56,176 bases of DNA. Origin: REEB95 sp035648735 (GTDB taxonomy: Bacteria > Pseudomonadota > Alphaproteobacteria > ATCC43930 > CGMCC-115725). The notes under the pieces are model-generated. The model was not told the DNA's origin. It searched no databases and saw only the letters and a list, made by a program, of their open reading frames with translations. Position 1 is the first letter of the stretch, and each line of letters begins with the position of its first letter. The position numbers and the translations under genes are program-made. The stretch is taken from contig DASRKX010000060.1 of NCBI GenBank assembly GCA_035648735.1, positions 1-56,176 of the forward strand. Direction: 5' to 3'. Shown piece by piece: positions 45,897-53,049 of this stretch.

Positions 45897-46127
45897 TCAC
45901 ATATCTTCGTGTCGGATGTCGATGAAGCCTTCCTGCCAATAGGTCTCGTCGAGCGTGAAGGGCCCCATGTCGAAACCATCGGGAAACCCCTTGAACGCGG
46001 GCTTCAGCTTGAAACGCGCCAGCGCTTCCTCCGCCTTCTTCTCGGTCGAATAAATGCCCAGGATTTTCTCCTCGTCGCTTCCGGACGGGAGCTGGCGTTC
46101 GAATAGAATCATGAATAGGCTGGCCAT
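45897..46127 (-). CDS. DUF7336-like small protein 1
   Basis: A 76-residue protein: MASLFMILFERQLPSGSDEE, then LGIYSTEKKAEEALARFKLK, PAFKGFPDGFDMGPFTLDET and YWQEGF. This is the standard DUF7336-like pattern (IYSxxxxAEExxxRxxxxPxFxxxPDGF). Function is unknown. It lies directly after the immunity-like array, so it may protect against a further toxin variant or be a passenger. Confidence 0.7.
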   Translation of the reverse strand: MASLFMILFERQLPSGSDEEKILGIYSTEKKAEEALARFKLKPAFKGFPDGFDMGPFTLDETYWQEGFIDIRHEDM

Positions 46128-46144
46128 TGTCTTGCCCGCTTTGT

Positions 46145-46333
46145 CTACTTCAGCGCGGCTTCAATCGCGGAAGAAAGCGCGCCGACTTCGTCGGTCGTAC
46201 CTCCCACTCGGATCGCAAAGTCTCGCTTTCCCAAAGCTCTTGTCGCTTCGTAGATGCAGTTGACGAAAACGCGGCCTTCATCCGAGCTCAGCGCCAACCG
46301 GAAGCCGTCGTCCGCAGTTTTGACAATATCCAT
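46145..46333 (-). CDS. Immunity-like array member B2
   Basis: A 62-residue protein from MDIVKTADDGFRLALSSDEG. Its body NCIYEATRALGKRDFAIRVG and tail GALSSAIEAALK match B1 at 47046-47234 (NCMNEAEKALGARAFPSRFG, KALFSAIEAALK). The ending is also shared with the second half of the fusion gene. It begins two bases after the A2 stop, so A2 and B2 form a repeated pair. Confidence 0.72.
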   Translation of the reverse strand: MDIVKTADDGFRLALSSDEGRVFVNCIYEATRALGKRDFAIRVGGTTDEVGALSSAIEAALK

Positions 46334-46335
46334 AA

Positions 46336-46533
46336 TTACCGAGGCTCCGGATACATCGAAAGCATCTGGTCGAGAAGCCGGACCACTTCCGGCTTTTCGG
46401 CGCCGATCTGCGCCGGGAAATCGGTCATGCGAAAGCCATGGCAGCATTCGTTGAGACATTGGCACAGCCGGCTAAGCTCGAATGACGTTACGTCAATCTC
46501 GATCTTCCCGTCGGCGCGTTTACTTACATGCAT
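46336..46533 (-). CDS. Immunity-like array member A2
   Basis: A 65-residue protein from MHVSKRADGKIEIDVTSFEL. The core LCQCLNECCHGFRMTDFPAQ and IGAEKPEVVRLLDQMLSMYP align closely with A1 (LGQALNECCHGFPMQDFHAR, IGVDRNVAVKLLDQIVAMYP). The general pattern (NExxxGF...F..xIG....V..LL) resembles a family of immunity proteins found beside BECR-type toxin domains. Confidence 0.72.
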   Translation of the reverse strand: MHVSKRADGKIEIDVTSFELSRLCQCLNECCHGFRMTDFPAQIGAEKPEVVRLLDQMLSMYPEPR

Positions 46534-46598
46534 AGGTCACCTTGACTTCGACCCGCGCCACGAAAGACTGCGGTAAGACCGAGAAGGCGTAATGAGGC

Positions 46599-47012
46599 CT
46601 ACTTCAGCGCGGCTTCGATGCCAGAAATAATTTGCGTTGCCTTTTCGACCCCGAAACCGATCCCCATTCGCGTCTGGTATTCCGACGGTCGAATTTCTCT
46701 GAGTGTCTCGTTCAGACAATTGATAATGATCCGCCCTTCATTCGGCGCCATTTCCACAGTGAACTTGTTTTCGCCCGATATCGCGACAGTTAGATGAACC
46801 GGAATAGCCAATGGCGAAAGCTCTGAACGGTGCCTTGGACGGAACTGATTCAGGAGGTGCATGACCGTGTTCTCATCGGCACCGATGGCTTTTTCAAAGT
46901 CGTGAACGGTAAAGCCGTTACAGACCTCATTGAAAGATTGGGCAATACCTTCCAATTCGGTTTCCGTCATGCTCATTTCGATTGTACCGCCGGGACGTTT
47001 GGTGATCTGCAT
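46599..47012 (-). CDS. Immunity-like A-B fusion protein
   Basis: A 137-residue protein in which both array modules are joined. Residues 1-57 are A-type (QITKRPGGTIEMSMTETELE, IAQSFNEVCNGFTVHDFEKA, ADENTVMHLLNQFRP). Residues about 72-137 are B-type (FTVEMAPNEGRIIINCLNET, ending IISGIEAALK). This shows that A and B proteins act together or derive from a common two-domain ancestor. Confidence 0.72.
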   Translation of the reverse strand: MQITKRPGGTIEMSMTETELEGIAQSFNEVCNGFTVHDFEKAIGADENTVMHLLNQFRPRHRSELSPLAIPVHLTVAISGENKFTVEMAPNEGRIIINCLNETLREIRPSEYQTRMGIGFGVEKATQIISGIEAALK

Positions 47013-47045
47013 GATTTCCTGGGTACTCGGCTCGGCGCAGTTACC

Positions 47046-47234
47046 CTATTTCAGCGCGGCTTCGATCGCGGAAAAAAGCGCCTTCACTTCGTCAAACTTT
47101 CCACCAAAGCGAGAAGGAAATGCCCGAGCCCCGAGCGCCTTCTCCGCCTCGTTCATGCAATTAATGAAGATGCCACCTTCGGCGGGCGCGATCATGACGT
47201 GAAACTTCTCGTCGCCGGTTTTTACGATTTGCAT
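47046..47234 (-). CDS. Immunity-like array member B1
   Basis: A 62-residue protein from MQIVKTGDEKFHVMIAPAEG to KALFSAIEAALK. It begins two bases after the A1 stop. It is about half identical to B2 and to the C-terminal half of the fusion gene. The pattern NCMNEAEKALGARAFPSRFG is a variant of the A-type pattern, so all array members appear to belong to one fold. Confidence 0.72.
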   Translation of the reverse strand: MQIVKTGDEKFHVMIAPAEGGIFINCMNEAEKALGARAFPSRFGGKFDEVKALFSAIEAALK

Positions 47235-47236
47235 GT

Positions 47237-47446
47237 TCAAGCGCCGCTGCTGATCGTTGAGGGATACATGGCGACGATTTGGTCGAGCAGCTTCACGGCG
47301 ACGTTCCGATCGACACCGATCCGCGCGTGGAAATCCTGCATGGGAAAGCCATGGCAACATTCGTTAAGGGCTTGTCCGAGCCAATTCAGTTCGTCCAGAT
47401 TCAAGCTCATAGCGACGTCGCCGTTCGGTTGTTTCGTGATTTGCAT
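47237..47446 (-). CDS. Immunity-like array member A1 (next to portal-toxin gene)
   Basis: A 69-residue protein from MQITKQPNGDVAMSLNLDEL, with GGGA upstream; an ATG at 47464 that overlaps the portal stop (ATGA) would add six residues. The core WLGQALNECCHGFPMQDFHA and GVDRNVAVKLLDQIVAMYPS fits immunity proteins of polymorphic toxins. Being first after the portal with the toxin-like tail, it is the best candidate for the cognate immunity protein. Confidence 0.75.
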   Translation of the reverse strand: MQITKQPNGDVAMSLNLDELNWLGQALNECCHGFPMQDFHARIGVDRNVAVKLLDQIVAMYPSTISSGA

Positions 47447-47460
47447 GAGATTCCCGTTTT

Positions 47461-49416
47461 TCATTTGGCGCGAAGTAAGCGATCGACATAACGCTGCCCA
47501 TCGGTGGGCCTAAAGATATTCGCATCCGCCGGATTGTCCGGGTTTGCGATAACCAAGGTATTCGTCGAGGGTTGATAAAATATAACGCGCCCGTTGCGCC
47601 CGGGTTGTGCGATGGATTGCTTCATAACATCTTGCGCCAGACTCTGCAATTCCACTTCGCTGCCAATTCCAGGAAATTCGTTCCGACCAACAACGTGCTT
47701 CGGGTAAGCGTATGCGGCGGCACGCGCCGCTTGGTCTTCGATGGCTCGATTGAGCGCGTCCTGCACATACCGCAGGTCTTGATCTTTCGGCGTCCAGTTT
47801 GGACCCGCTAGCGATGCGGCCTGCGAATTCGACGGGTCGAGCGCGCGCAACTTCGCCTGCTCGGCATTAAAGAGCGCCTGGCGGACGGGATCGAGAGGAC
47901 CTCCCGCCTCTTCGCGTTCGTCTTCTTCCCCGTTCTGCGCAACCTGTGTCGGCCCATTACCCGCATTGTCGGTCGCGCCGGCGGCGCCGCCCTCGCCCGC
48001 GGGCGCGAACTGGCCGCCTTGCGGGCCGGGGCCGTAATGGTTCGGGTTGAAGCGCAGCAACTTTTCAGCGCCGGCTGCTGCGGGTGCGACGCCGAGCGCC
48101 ACCGGCCCGTGCGGCGTGACGATCATCGGCTGATCGCCGCCCGGCACCGGGTCGAGGCCGAGCTCGGCCCTGACCTCGTTCACCGATTTGATGCCGGTCT
48201 TGACGTAATCGGTGGCGATCGCGGCGGCTTCCGCCGGATCGGACGCGGCATCGCCCCGCCACGCGAATTCCAGATCGGGCGAGGCGAACTCCGCCACGAT
48301 CACGCCGTCGACGAGCTGCTTCACCCAGTTCTTCAGCGGCAGCAGGCCCTCGGCCAGGGCGGTGTCCTGCGCCGTCTTGGCCGTGGCGCGGTTGACCTGC
48401 GTCACAAAGGGCTGCGGCGAGACCGAGAAGGCGAAGCAGACGATGCGCGCCAGCCATTCGTCGAACGGATCCTTCAGCACCGGCTCGCGCGTTGGAATGA
48501 AAGTCTTGGCGACGCCGCCCGGCACGAACTTCGCGTGGCGCCGCTCGGCGCTGTTGCCTTCGAGCAGGCTGTCCCAATAGGCTTGGAACTGGCGGATCTG
48601 GTCCGGGTTCCAGCTCTCGGGCACGCCGATCAGCGCCTCCGGGATATTGCCTTCGGTATAATATTGCAGCTGATAGATCTGGCGGCGCAGCGCGATGTTG
48701 ACCGTCATCTGCACCTGCTCCACGGGCGAGAAGCCGTAGATCTTGTGAACGCGCGGGTTGCGCGGCAGATAAAGCAGCTCCTCTGTCGTGTAATCGACCG
48801 CCGGCAGCCCCTTCAGAATCTGCTGATAGGCGGGCGCCGGCGCCGCCGGGGTGCGGCCGTAATCGTCGATGATCCGCTTCACCGTGGCGCCGTCGAGCGG
48901 CTCGAGCGCCGCCAAGCGCCCGGCGCGGTCGCGCCGCAGGTAAAGCGCCGGCGCGTCGATCACCAGCAGATCTTCCAGCACCATGCGCAGCCAGGTCGGC
49001 CACCAATGGGTTCCGTCGGGCCGCGCCAGGAACGCCGCTATCGCCGCCACGCGCGGATCGGCCTTGGCTCCCGCATTCCGGTCGCGCGGCCGGATCGACC
49101 ACGACAGCCGCTCCATCTGGTCTTTCCGCGTCTCGATCACCAGGCGGATCAGATCGTAGGAATCGGCGAGCGCGCGCAGCTCGGCGAAGCCGGTGCCCTC
49201 ATAGGCGCGCGGCCGCTGGACGAGATTGTAGCCCGAGGGATAGTCGAACTGGCGGCCGGCCACCTCGGGCGGCGCCTGCGGCGCCATCGGCTCGAGCGGC
49301 CCGAACCAATCCTGCCGGCGGCCGGTGGCGATATAGCCGAGGCCGCGCGCGACGCGGGCGACGATGCCCTCGGCGATCGGCGTCGCGGTGGGTTGCGTTT
49401 CGGTCATTGAAGCCAT
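47461..49416 (-). CDS. Portal protein with C-terminal polymorphic-toxin-like domain
   Basis: A 651-residue protein. Residues 1-450 are an HK97/GTA-type portal (AVDYTTEELLYLPRNPRVHK, YGFSPVEQVQMTVNIALRRQ, FSVSPQPFVTQVNRATAKTA). GTA portals normally end near here. The rest is a foreign extension. A linker begins LRFNPNHYGPGPQGGQFA (residues 454-471), a motif seen in phage head proteins that carry C-terminal toxins. A domain from about 560 to 651 follows, with KHVVGRNEFPG (His 574), GRNGRVIFYQPSTNTLVIAN and ANIFRPTDGQRY. This fits BECR-fold RNase-type toxin tips. Immunity-like genes follow at once. The portal assignment is firm; toxin activity is inferred. Confidence 0.9.
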   Translation of the reverse strand: MASMTETQPTATPIAEGIVARVARGLGYIATGRRQDWFGPLEPMAPQAPPEVAGRQFDYPSGYNLVQRPRAYEGTGFAELRALADSYDLIRLVIETRKDQMERLSWSIRPRDRNAGAKADPRVAAIAAFLARPDGTHWWPTWLRMVLEDLLVIDAPALYLRRDRAGRLAALEPLDGATVKRIIDDYGRTPAAPAPAYQQILKGLPAVDYTTEELLYLPRNPRVHKIYGFSPVEQVQMTVNIALRRQIYQLQYYTEGNIPEALIGVPESWNPDQIRQFQAYWDSLLEGNSAERRHAKFVPGGVAKTFIPTREPVLKDPFDEWLARIVCFAFSVSPQPFVTQVNRATAKTAQDTALAEGLLPLKNWVKQLVDGVIVAEFASPDLEFAWRGDAASDPAEAAAIATDYVKTGIKSVNEVRAELGLDPVPGGDQPMIVTPHGPVALGVAPAAAGAEKLLRFNPNHYGPGPQGGQFAPAGEGGAAGATDNAGNGPTQVAQNGEEDEREEAGGPLDPVRQALFNAEQAKLRALDPSNSQAASLAGPNWTPKDQDLRYVQDALNRAIEDQAARAAAYAYPKHVVGRNEFPGIGSEVELQSLAQDVMKQSIAQPGRNGRVIFYQPSTNTLVIANPDNPADANIFRPTDGQRYVDRLLRAK

Positions 49417-49476
49417 GGCTCGCTGTGAGTCATTTCATTGACGGGCGCGGTTTAATCGCACGGCGCCAGACAGAGG

Positions 49477-49627
49477 TTCACCACGGAGACACGAAGAACA
49501 CGGAGACGTCATTGCGAGCGCCGTTGAGGCGCGAAGCAATCCAGTCGACTTGAATTTTCTTGATCGCTTCGTCGCGTGCGCGCCTCGCGATGACGGAGAC
49601 TCTGTGTCCTCCGCGCCTCCGTGGTGG
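49477..49627. repeat. Nested dispersed repeats between terL and portal
   Basis: The outer element is an inverted repeat, TTCACCACGGAGACACGAAG then AACACGGAGA, mirrored by GACTCTGTGTCCTCCGCGCC then TCCGTGGTGG. It is the same family as 33341-33412. Inside it (49507-49595) sits a different inverted repeat of the CGTCATTGCGAGCGC ... CTCGCGATGACG type. One element appears to have inserted into the other. The 220-base terL-portal gap holds nothing else. Confidence 0.85.
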
Positions 49628-49637
49628 CCACGTTCGT

Positions 49638-50978
49638 TCACTGGCAATCGCTCAGGCCGCGGTAATAGTCGATGATCGCGGCATCGCCGCCCATCAGCTC
49701 GGTCAGCGCCCAGACCAGCGCGTCGAGCCGGTCGGGCGAGGCCGCGCCGCGCGCGCGGTCGAAATCGGCGGTGAAGCCGCAGAGCTGGTCCTCGAGCGCG
49801 GGGAAGCAGCCGACGTGATGGACCTTGCCCTGCTCGTAGAACGCGGCGACCGGCTCGGCGCGGATCGCCTTGCCGCGCGACGCGCGCAGCGCCTTGAACG
49901 ACGCCGTCGCTTCGACCGCGCGCAGCGTCGCCTCGACCATCTCGCCGCCGTTGTTGATCTCGGCGACGATGCGGTCGGCTTGGTGCTTCTTATAGGCGGC
50001 GACGGCGCGCAGCGCCCATTGCCGCGGGCTCATCCGGCCCGAGAGATCGTCCAGCACATAGGCGTGGCCGTCGGGACCGCTGCCCGCCACGACGATGCCG
50101 GTCTCGTCGGCGCCCTCGCCCGAGCTCACCGCCGGATCGATGGCGACGACGATGCGGCGGAGCTCCGGCGCCGCCTTGACCCGCGCCGCCTCGATCGCGT
50201 CGCGCGACCACAGCGCGCCCGGAATATCGTCGAGCAGCTCGGCGTCCAATTCCTGGCGGCCGAGCCGCGTGCCTTGATAGCGCCGCACCACCGAGGAGAG
50301 GAACCCCGGCGCCAGATTGACCTGGTTCTCGCAGGTCGCGCCGCGCGTCACGGCCGTTCCCGGCGTCGCCAGCAGATCGCGCAGCAGCTTCACCGGCTTC
50401 GGCGTCGTGGTGACGACCGCGCGCGGATCGGCGCCCAGGCGCAGGCCGAACAGCAGATTGTCCCAGGCGGCCGGATAGCGCCACGCCGCCAGCTCGTCGC
50501 ACCAGGCGAGATCGTGCTGCGGGCCGCGCAGCCGCTCGGGCTCGTCGGCCGAGAAGCAGGTGGCGATGGCGCCGTTCGGCCAGGTCAGCCGCCGCTTCGA
50601 CGGTTCGTAGGCCGGCCGATAATCATCCCACGCGACGGACAGGAGCCCGCTCTCGCCCTCGATCATGACGTCGCGCGCATCGGCGGCGGTCGGCGCCACC
50701 AGTGCCACGCGCCGCGCGCTGCGGCTTTCGATCCGCGCGCGGATATATTCGGCGCCGCTGCGCGTCTTGCCGAAGCCGCGGCCGGCCAGGAGCAACCAAA
50801 CGCGCCACGCACCGTCGGGCGGCAGTTGCGCCGGCCGCGCCCAGAAGCGCCAATCGTGATTCAGCGCCGAAGTCTCGTACCTGCCCAGCGCGGCCAAGGC
50901 CGCCGCGCGCTCGGGGAGATCGAGCGCGGCGAGGAACGCGGCTTCGGACGATGGCGCCGTGACGGAAATTTCATTCAC
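49638..50978 (-). CDS. terL: Terminase large subunit (GTA g2-type)
   Basis: A 446-residue DNA-packaging motor. The ATPase domain has Walker A WLLLAGRGFGKTRSGAEYIR near residue 62, Walker B DLAWCDELAAWRYP and TTTPKPVKLLRDLL (coupling motif). The C-terminal RNase H-like nuclease domain shows IVVAIDPAVSSGEGADETGI, IVAEINNGGEMVEATLR and the final acidic SPDRLDALVWALTEL. It would cut and package DNA into the capsid. It is followed by the portal gene; terS is unusually about 3.2 kb upstream. Confidence 0.95.
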   Translation of the reverse strand: MNEISVTAPSSEAAFLAALDLPERAAALAALGRYETSALNHDWRFWARPAQLPPDGAWRVWLLLAGRGFGKTRSGAEYIRARIESRSARRVALVAPTAADARDVMIEGESGLLSVAWDDYRPAYEPSKRRLTWPNGAIATCFSADEPERLRGPQHDLAWCDELAAWRYPAAWDNLLFGLRLGADPRAVVTTTPKPVKLLRDLLATPGTAVTRGATCENQVNLAPGFLSSVVRRYQGTRLGRQELDAELLDDIPGALWSRDAIEAARVKAAPELRRIVVAIDPAVSSGEGADETGIVVAGSGPDGHAYVLDDLSGRMSPRQWALRAVAAYKKHQADRIVAEINNGGEMVEATLRAVEATASFKALRASRGKAIRAEPVAAFYEQGKVHHVGCFPALEDQLCGFTADFDRARGAASPDRLDALVWALTELMGGDAAIIDYYRGLSDCQ

Positions 50979-51003
50979 GTAAATTTCCTCGCGGCGGTTT
51001 TTT

Positions 51004-51082
51004 CGTCATGGCCGGGCTCGACCCGGCCATCCACGCATCAAAAACGAAAGACGTGGATGCCCGGCACGAGGCCGGGCATGAC
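51004..51082. repeat. Dispersed palindromic repeat (GTCATGGCCGGGC type)
   Basis: Inverted repeat: CGTCATGGCCGGGCTCGACC then CGGCCATCCACG, mirrored by CGTGGATGCCCGGCACGAGG then CCGGGCATGACA. This is a familiar repeat class in alphaproteobacterial intergenic regions. It lies upstream of terL. Confidence 0.85.
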
Positions 51083-51119
51083 ATTGAAAATGTGCGGCGC
51101 GAATTAAATGACAGCCACA

Positions 51120-51162
51120 AAAAACCCGGCGGAGCCGAAGGCTCCCGCCGGGTTCTCTGGAC
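51120..51162 (-). terminator. Intrinsic terminator after the DUF992 gene
   Basis: On the minus strand AACCCGGCGGGAGCC-TTC-GGCTCCGCCGGGTT followed by TTTT, 16 bases past the DUF992 stop. A near copy lies at 51905-51946. It would insulate terL from transcription coming from upstream unless read through. Confidence 0.88.
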
Positions 51163-51177
51163 GATGGCGCTGCCGGG

Positions 51178-51663
51178 TTACGGCGCCAGTTTCAGGCTGA
51201 TCTGGCCGATACCCGCCGCGACATTGAGGCCCTCATTGCCTTGGAAGCTCAGCGGCTGAAGAGCGACGGACCTGCCGAGACCGCCGATCAGCACGTTTGC
51301 GCTGGCACCGACTCCGACCGTCGCGCCGGCGGTCACGCCCGCGTAATGGCCTGCCAGCGCGCCGGCACGCACGTCCGACGCCGGGGCGAACACTTCCCAG
51401 ACCAGGACGCCGCCTTCGGTATAGCCGATATCGGCGCCGAACTTGGAAATGCTGCCGCTGTAATGCTCGGGATGCGCGCTGTTGGGACGGAACGTGCAAT
51501 GCAGATGCTTGGAGGATCCGAAGACGAAGCCCCAGCCGCTGCTGACGTCGCAGGTGAGCGTTCCGACCTTCACGCCGGCGGGGTCCGCATGGGCCGCGCC
51601 GCCGCACGCAAGAGCCGCCGCGACCACGGCGGCGCCGATCGTGAACCGAAATTTATTCTGCAT
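51178..51663 (-). CDS. DUF992 secreted protein
   Basis: A 161-residue DUF992 protein. A signal peptide (MQNKFRFTIGAAVVAAALAC, cleavage after AHA) precedes GVKVGTLTCDVSSGWGFVFG, LHCTFRPNSAHPEHYSGSIS, and the end LSFQGNEGLNVAAGIGQISL. Two conserved cysteines could bridge. Function is unknown; it is exported to the periplasm. It lies between terL and terS, interrupting the phage pair, and has its own terminator. Confidence 0.88.
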   Translation of the reverse strand: MQNKFRFTIGAAVVAAALACGGAAHADPAGVKVGTLTCDVSSGWGFVFGSSKHLHCTFRPNSAHPEHYSGSISKFGADIGYTEGGVLVWEVFAPASDVRAGALAGHYAGVTAGATVGVGASANVLIGGLGRSVALQPLSFQGNEGLNVAAGIGQISLKLAP

Positions 51664-51805
51664 TCGATAACTCCCGTGATGGGTTGAACCGACATTCCCC
51701 CGATGACGGGGTTATCTGGCATCACGGTAAACGGCCATCCGAGCGAGCGGTTCCGCCGGATGTATCGGCCACGAAATTTATTCGCGCGGCGATCGCTTTT
51801 TAAAT

Positions 51806-51879
51806 GTCATTCCCGCGAACGCGGGAATCCAGGGCCGGCGCTGAGTCGCCCTGGGTCCCCGCTTTCGCGGGGACGACGA
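51806..51879. repeat. Dispersed palindromic repeat (GTCATTCCCGCGAACGCGGG type)
   Basis: GTCATTCCCGCGAACGCGGG then AATCCAGG, mirrored by CTGGGTCCCCGCTTTCGCGG then GGACGAC. This is a common repeat of proteobacterial genomes, in the 496-base region between DUF992 and the IS-like element. That region also holds a promoter-terminator module and a gene fragment. Confidence 0.87.
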
Positions 51880-51900
51880 GATTAGTTCAGCGATTACGGC

Positions 51901-51946
51901 CAAAGAAAAACCCGGTGGAGCTGGAGGCTCCCGCCGGGTTCTCTGG
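51901..51946 (-). terminator. Terminator of the promoter-terminator module 1
   Basis: On the minus strand CCAGAGAACCCGGCGGGAGC then CTCCAGCTCCACCGGGTTTTTC. It repeats the stem of the terminator at 51120-51162 with three changes. It starts only about ten bases after the expected transcription start of the promoter at 51958-51987, so a terminated RNA would be about 45 bases. Confidence 0.75.
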
Positions 51947-51957
51947 ATGATGCGCTT

Positions 51958-51987
51958 TTCATAGCATATCGATCCGGACAGAGTCAA
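51958..51987 (-). promoter_or_regulatory. Sigma70-like promoter of module 1
   Basis: On the minus strand TTGACT, an 18-base spacer, TATGAA. The whole block GTTCTTGACT...GTCCGGATCG...ATATGCTATGAA matches the promoter at 54828-54856 except for one extra dinucleotide unit in the spacer region. It reads toward DUF992 and terL. Confidence 0.75.
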
Positions 51988-52030
51988 GAACAAAATGGGA
52001 ACACATGAGCCGGCGGCGGCGCGCCGCCCT

Positions 52031-52105
52031 GCCCTACTTAACCGTCGCGCCCAGCTTCTTCGTTTGCGTCATGAGCGAGTGCTGCTTCTGCCGCTCGATC
52101 TCCGC
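52031..52105 (-). pseudogene. Duplicated 3' end of the VOC gene
   Basis: About 75 bases match the last codons of the VOC gene (53449-53521) with five differences, including the stop. The fragment would encode EIERQKQHSLMTQTKKLGAT then VK and stop. It lacks a start and the rest of the gene. It lies just left of the IS1-like element. Confidence 0.85.
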
Positions 52106-52159
52106 TCCTAGGCTGGTTGGTACCGCCCAAGATAGCGGCAAAGGGGTAGTGTCCTAATT

Positions 52160-52477
52160 TCAACCGAACCAAGGAGACCCGCTCCAACAAGCGGGCGCGA
52201 AAGCTAGCGGGACTTGGCACAGGGCCGCAAGAAAAGCGAATAGGGCAGCCCTTGCATTAAGCTTGCTTTGCTTTTTCACGGCTTCCATTAAAGCCTGTAA
52301 GTCGGGAATAACGACGCCTTCCGATCCGACAGTGATCCTCCCAGGAGTAATCGGAGGGGCAACCTTCGCGCGCGATGCTCGCAACCACAAAAAGGCAGCG
52401 ATAAGCGCGAACGCCGCCGACGCAAATTGAACTCCGTGTTCCACAGAGCAAATGTGCGTAGCTATATCAAGGGTCAT
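52160..52477 (-). CDS. Small membrane protein inside the IS-like element
   Basis: A 105-residue protein. The first helix GVQFASAAFALIAAFLWLRA and the second AALFAFLAALCQVPLAFAPA flank a soluble segment (TPGRITVGSEGVVIPDLQAL). It resembles small two-helix proteins of unknown function. Its 5' end overlaps the transposase remnant by a few bases, so it may use the same transcript. It ends only 15 bases inside the left terminal repeat. Confidence 0.6.
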   Translation of the reverse strand: MTLDIATHICSVEHGVQFASAAFALIAAFLWLRASRAKVAPPITPGRITVGSEGVVIPDLQALMEAVKKQSKLNARAALFAFLAALCQVPLAFAPACWSGSPWFG

Positions 52478-52692
52478 CTTGAAGTTCTTTCGACCAATTC
52501 CTCAAGCGACCATAGCCGATTTTCAACCCCTGCCGCCATCGCCGGGGCAGTCCTAAGGGTCTTATGCACCCGGACGAAATTGTAATGCGCGAAGTGCAAG
52601 GCCACCGCAGCCTGTAGGTTTTCGATCTTCTTGCTGAAAGCGTTTGTGAGCCGCGTGAAGCGGGGGTAAGGGCCGCTATCGTGGCGGAGCAT
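52474..52692 (-). pseudogene. IS1-family transposase, C-terminal remnant
   Basis: A 72-codon frame whose residues 16-72 (LTNAFSKKIENLQAAVALHF, YNFVRVHKTLRTAPAMAAGV, LWSLEELVER) match the C-terminal end of IS1-type DDE transposases. The catalytic core and N-terminus are missing; the space where they should be holds the 70-residue gene on the opposite strand. It is not functional on its own. Confidence 0.85.
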
Positions 52693-52715
52693 CGAGATAC
52701 TAAAGGGAGGAAGAT

Positions 52716-52928
52716 ATGACCGTCCCCGAGCGAATCAGCACGTTCCTGACCGACCACAAAGGGGCTGCGTTCTGTGACGACTGCTTGAAAGACAGTCTTC
52801 GACTGGCGCGTCGTCAACAGGCCCAACAGGCAACCAGCGCGCTCGCTACATCGTCGAGTTTTCGGAGGCAGACGGCAGCATGTTCTAGATGCGGGGACGA
52901 AAAACTCGTGATCTGGGCGAAGAAATAG
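52716..52928 (+). CDS. Small four-cysteine (zinc-ribbon-like) protein
   Basis: A 70-residue protein with an excellent ribosome binding site (GGGAGGA, seven bases before the ATG). It contains AAFCDDCLKDSLRL and, about 35 residues later, ACSRCGDEKLVI: two CxxC pairs that could bind zinc. The pattern (CDDC...RRQQ...C..CG..K.VI) recurs in many small bacterial proteins of unknown function. It is a passenger within the IS-like element, on the strand opposite to the transposase remnant. Confidence 0.7.
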   Translation: MTVPERISTFLTDHKGAAFCDDCLKDSLRLARRQQAQQATSALATSSSFRRQTAACSRCGDEKLVIWAKK

Positions 52929-52990
52929 GGCGTCCGTCAAATTAGGACACTACCGGCAACGGGGGCAGGAGTCTTTTCCGCCTCCGTTGT

Positions 52991-52998
52991 GGTATAAT
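52991..52998 (+). promoter_or_regulatory. Extended -10 promoter upstream of small ORFs
   Basis: TGGTATAAT on the plus strand gives a perfect -10 with the extended TG. No convincing -35 is present. The start would be near 53005, about 45 bases before the ATG at 53050. Confidence 0.5.
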
Positions 52999-53049
52999 GG
53001 CGCAATTGTCGGCGAGGAGCCTCATCAACCGCGATAGTGGAGAATGCTG

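Larger units (their letters stand above)
52145..52954. mobile_element. IS1-like element, 810 bp, with terminal repeats and target duplication
   Basis: The ends are GGTAGTGTCCTAATTT and its exact inverse AAATTAGGACACTACC. Flanking 8-base sequences are GGCAAAGG on the left and GGCAACGG on the right, a target-site duplication with one later change. Size and 8-bp duplication fit the IS1 family. Inside are only the C-terminal part of a transposase, a small membrane protein gene and a zinc-ribbon-like gene, so the element is probably non-autonomous. Confidence 0.85.

Noticed and set aside
52467..52940. A 157-codon minus-strand open frame across the IS-like element
   Set aside because: The transposase similarity is in a different frame. 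This frame is Arg/Ser-rich and antisense to the four-cysteine protein gene.
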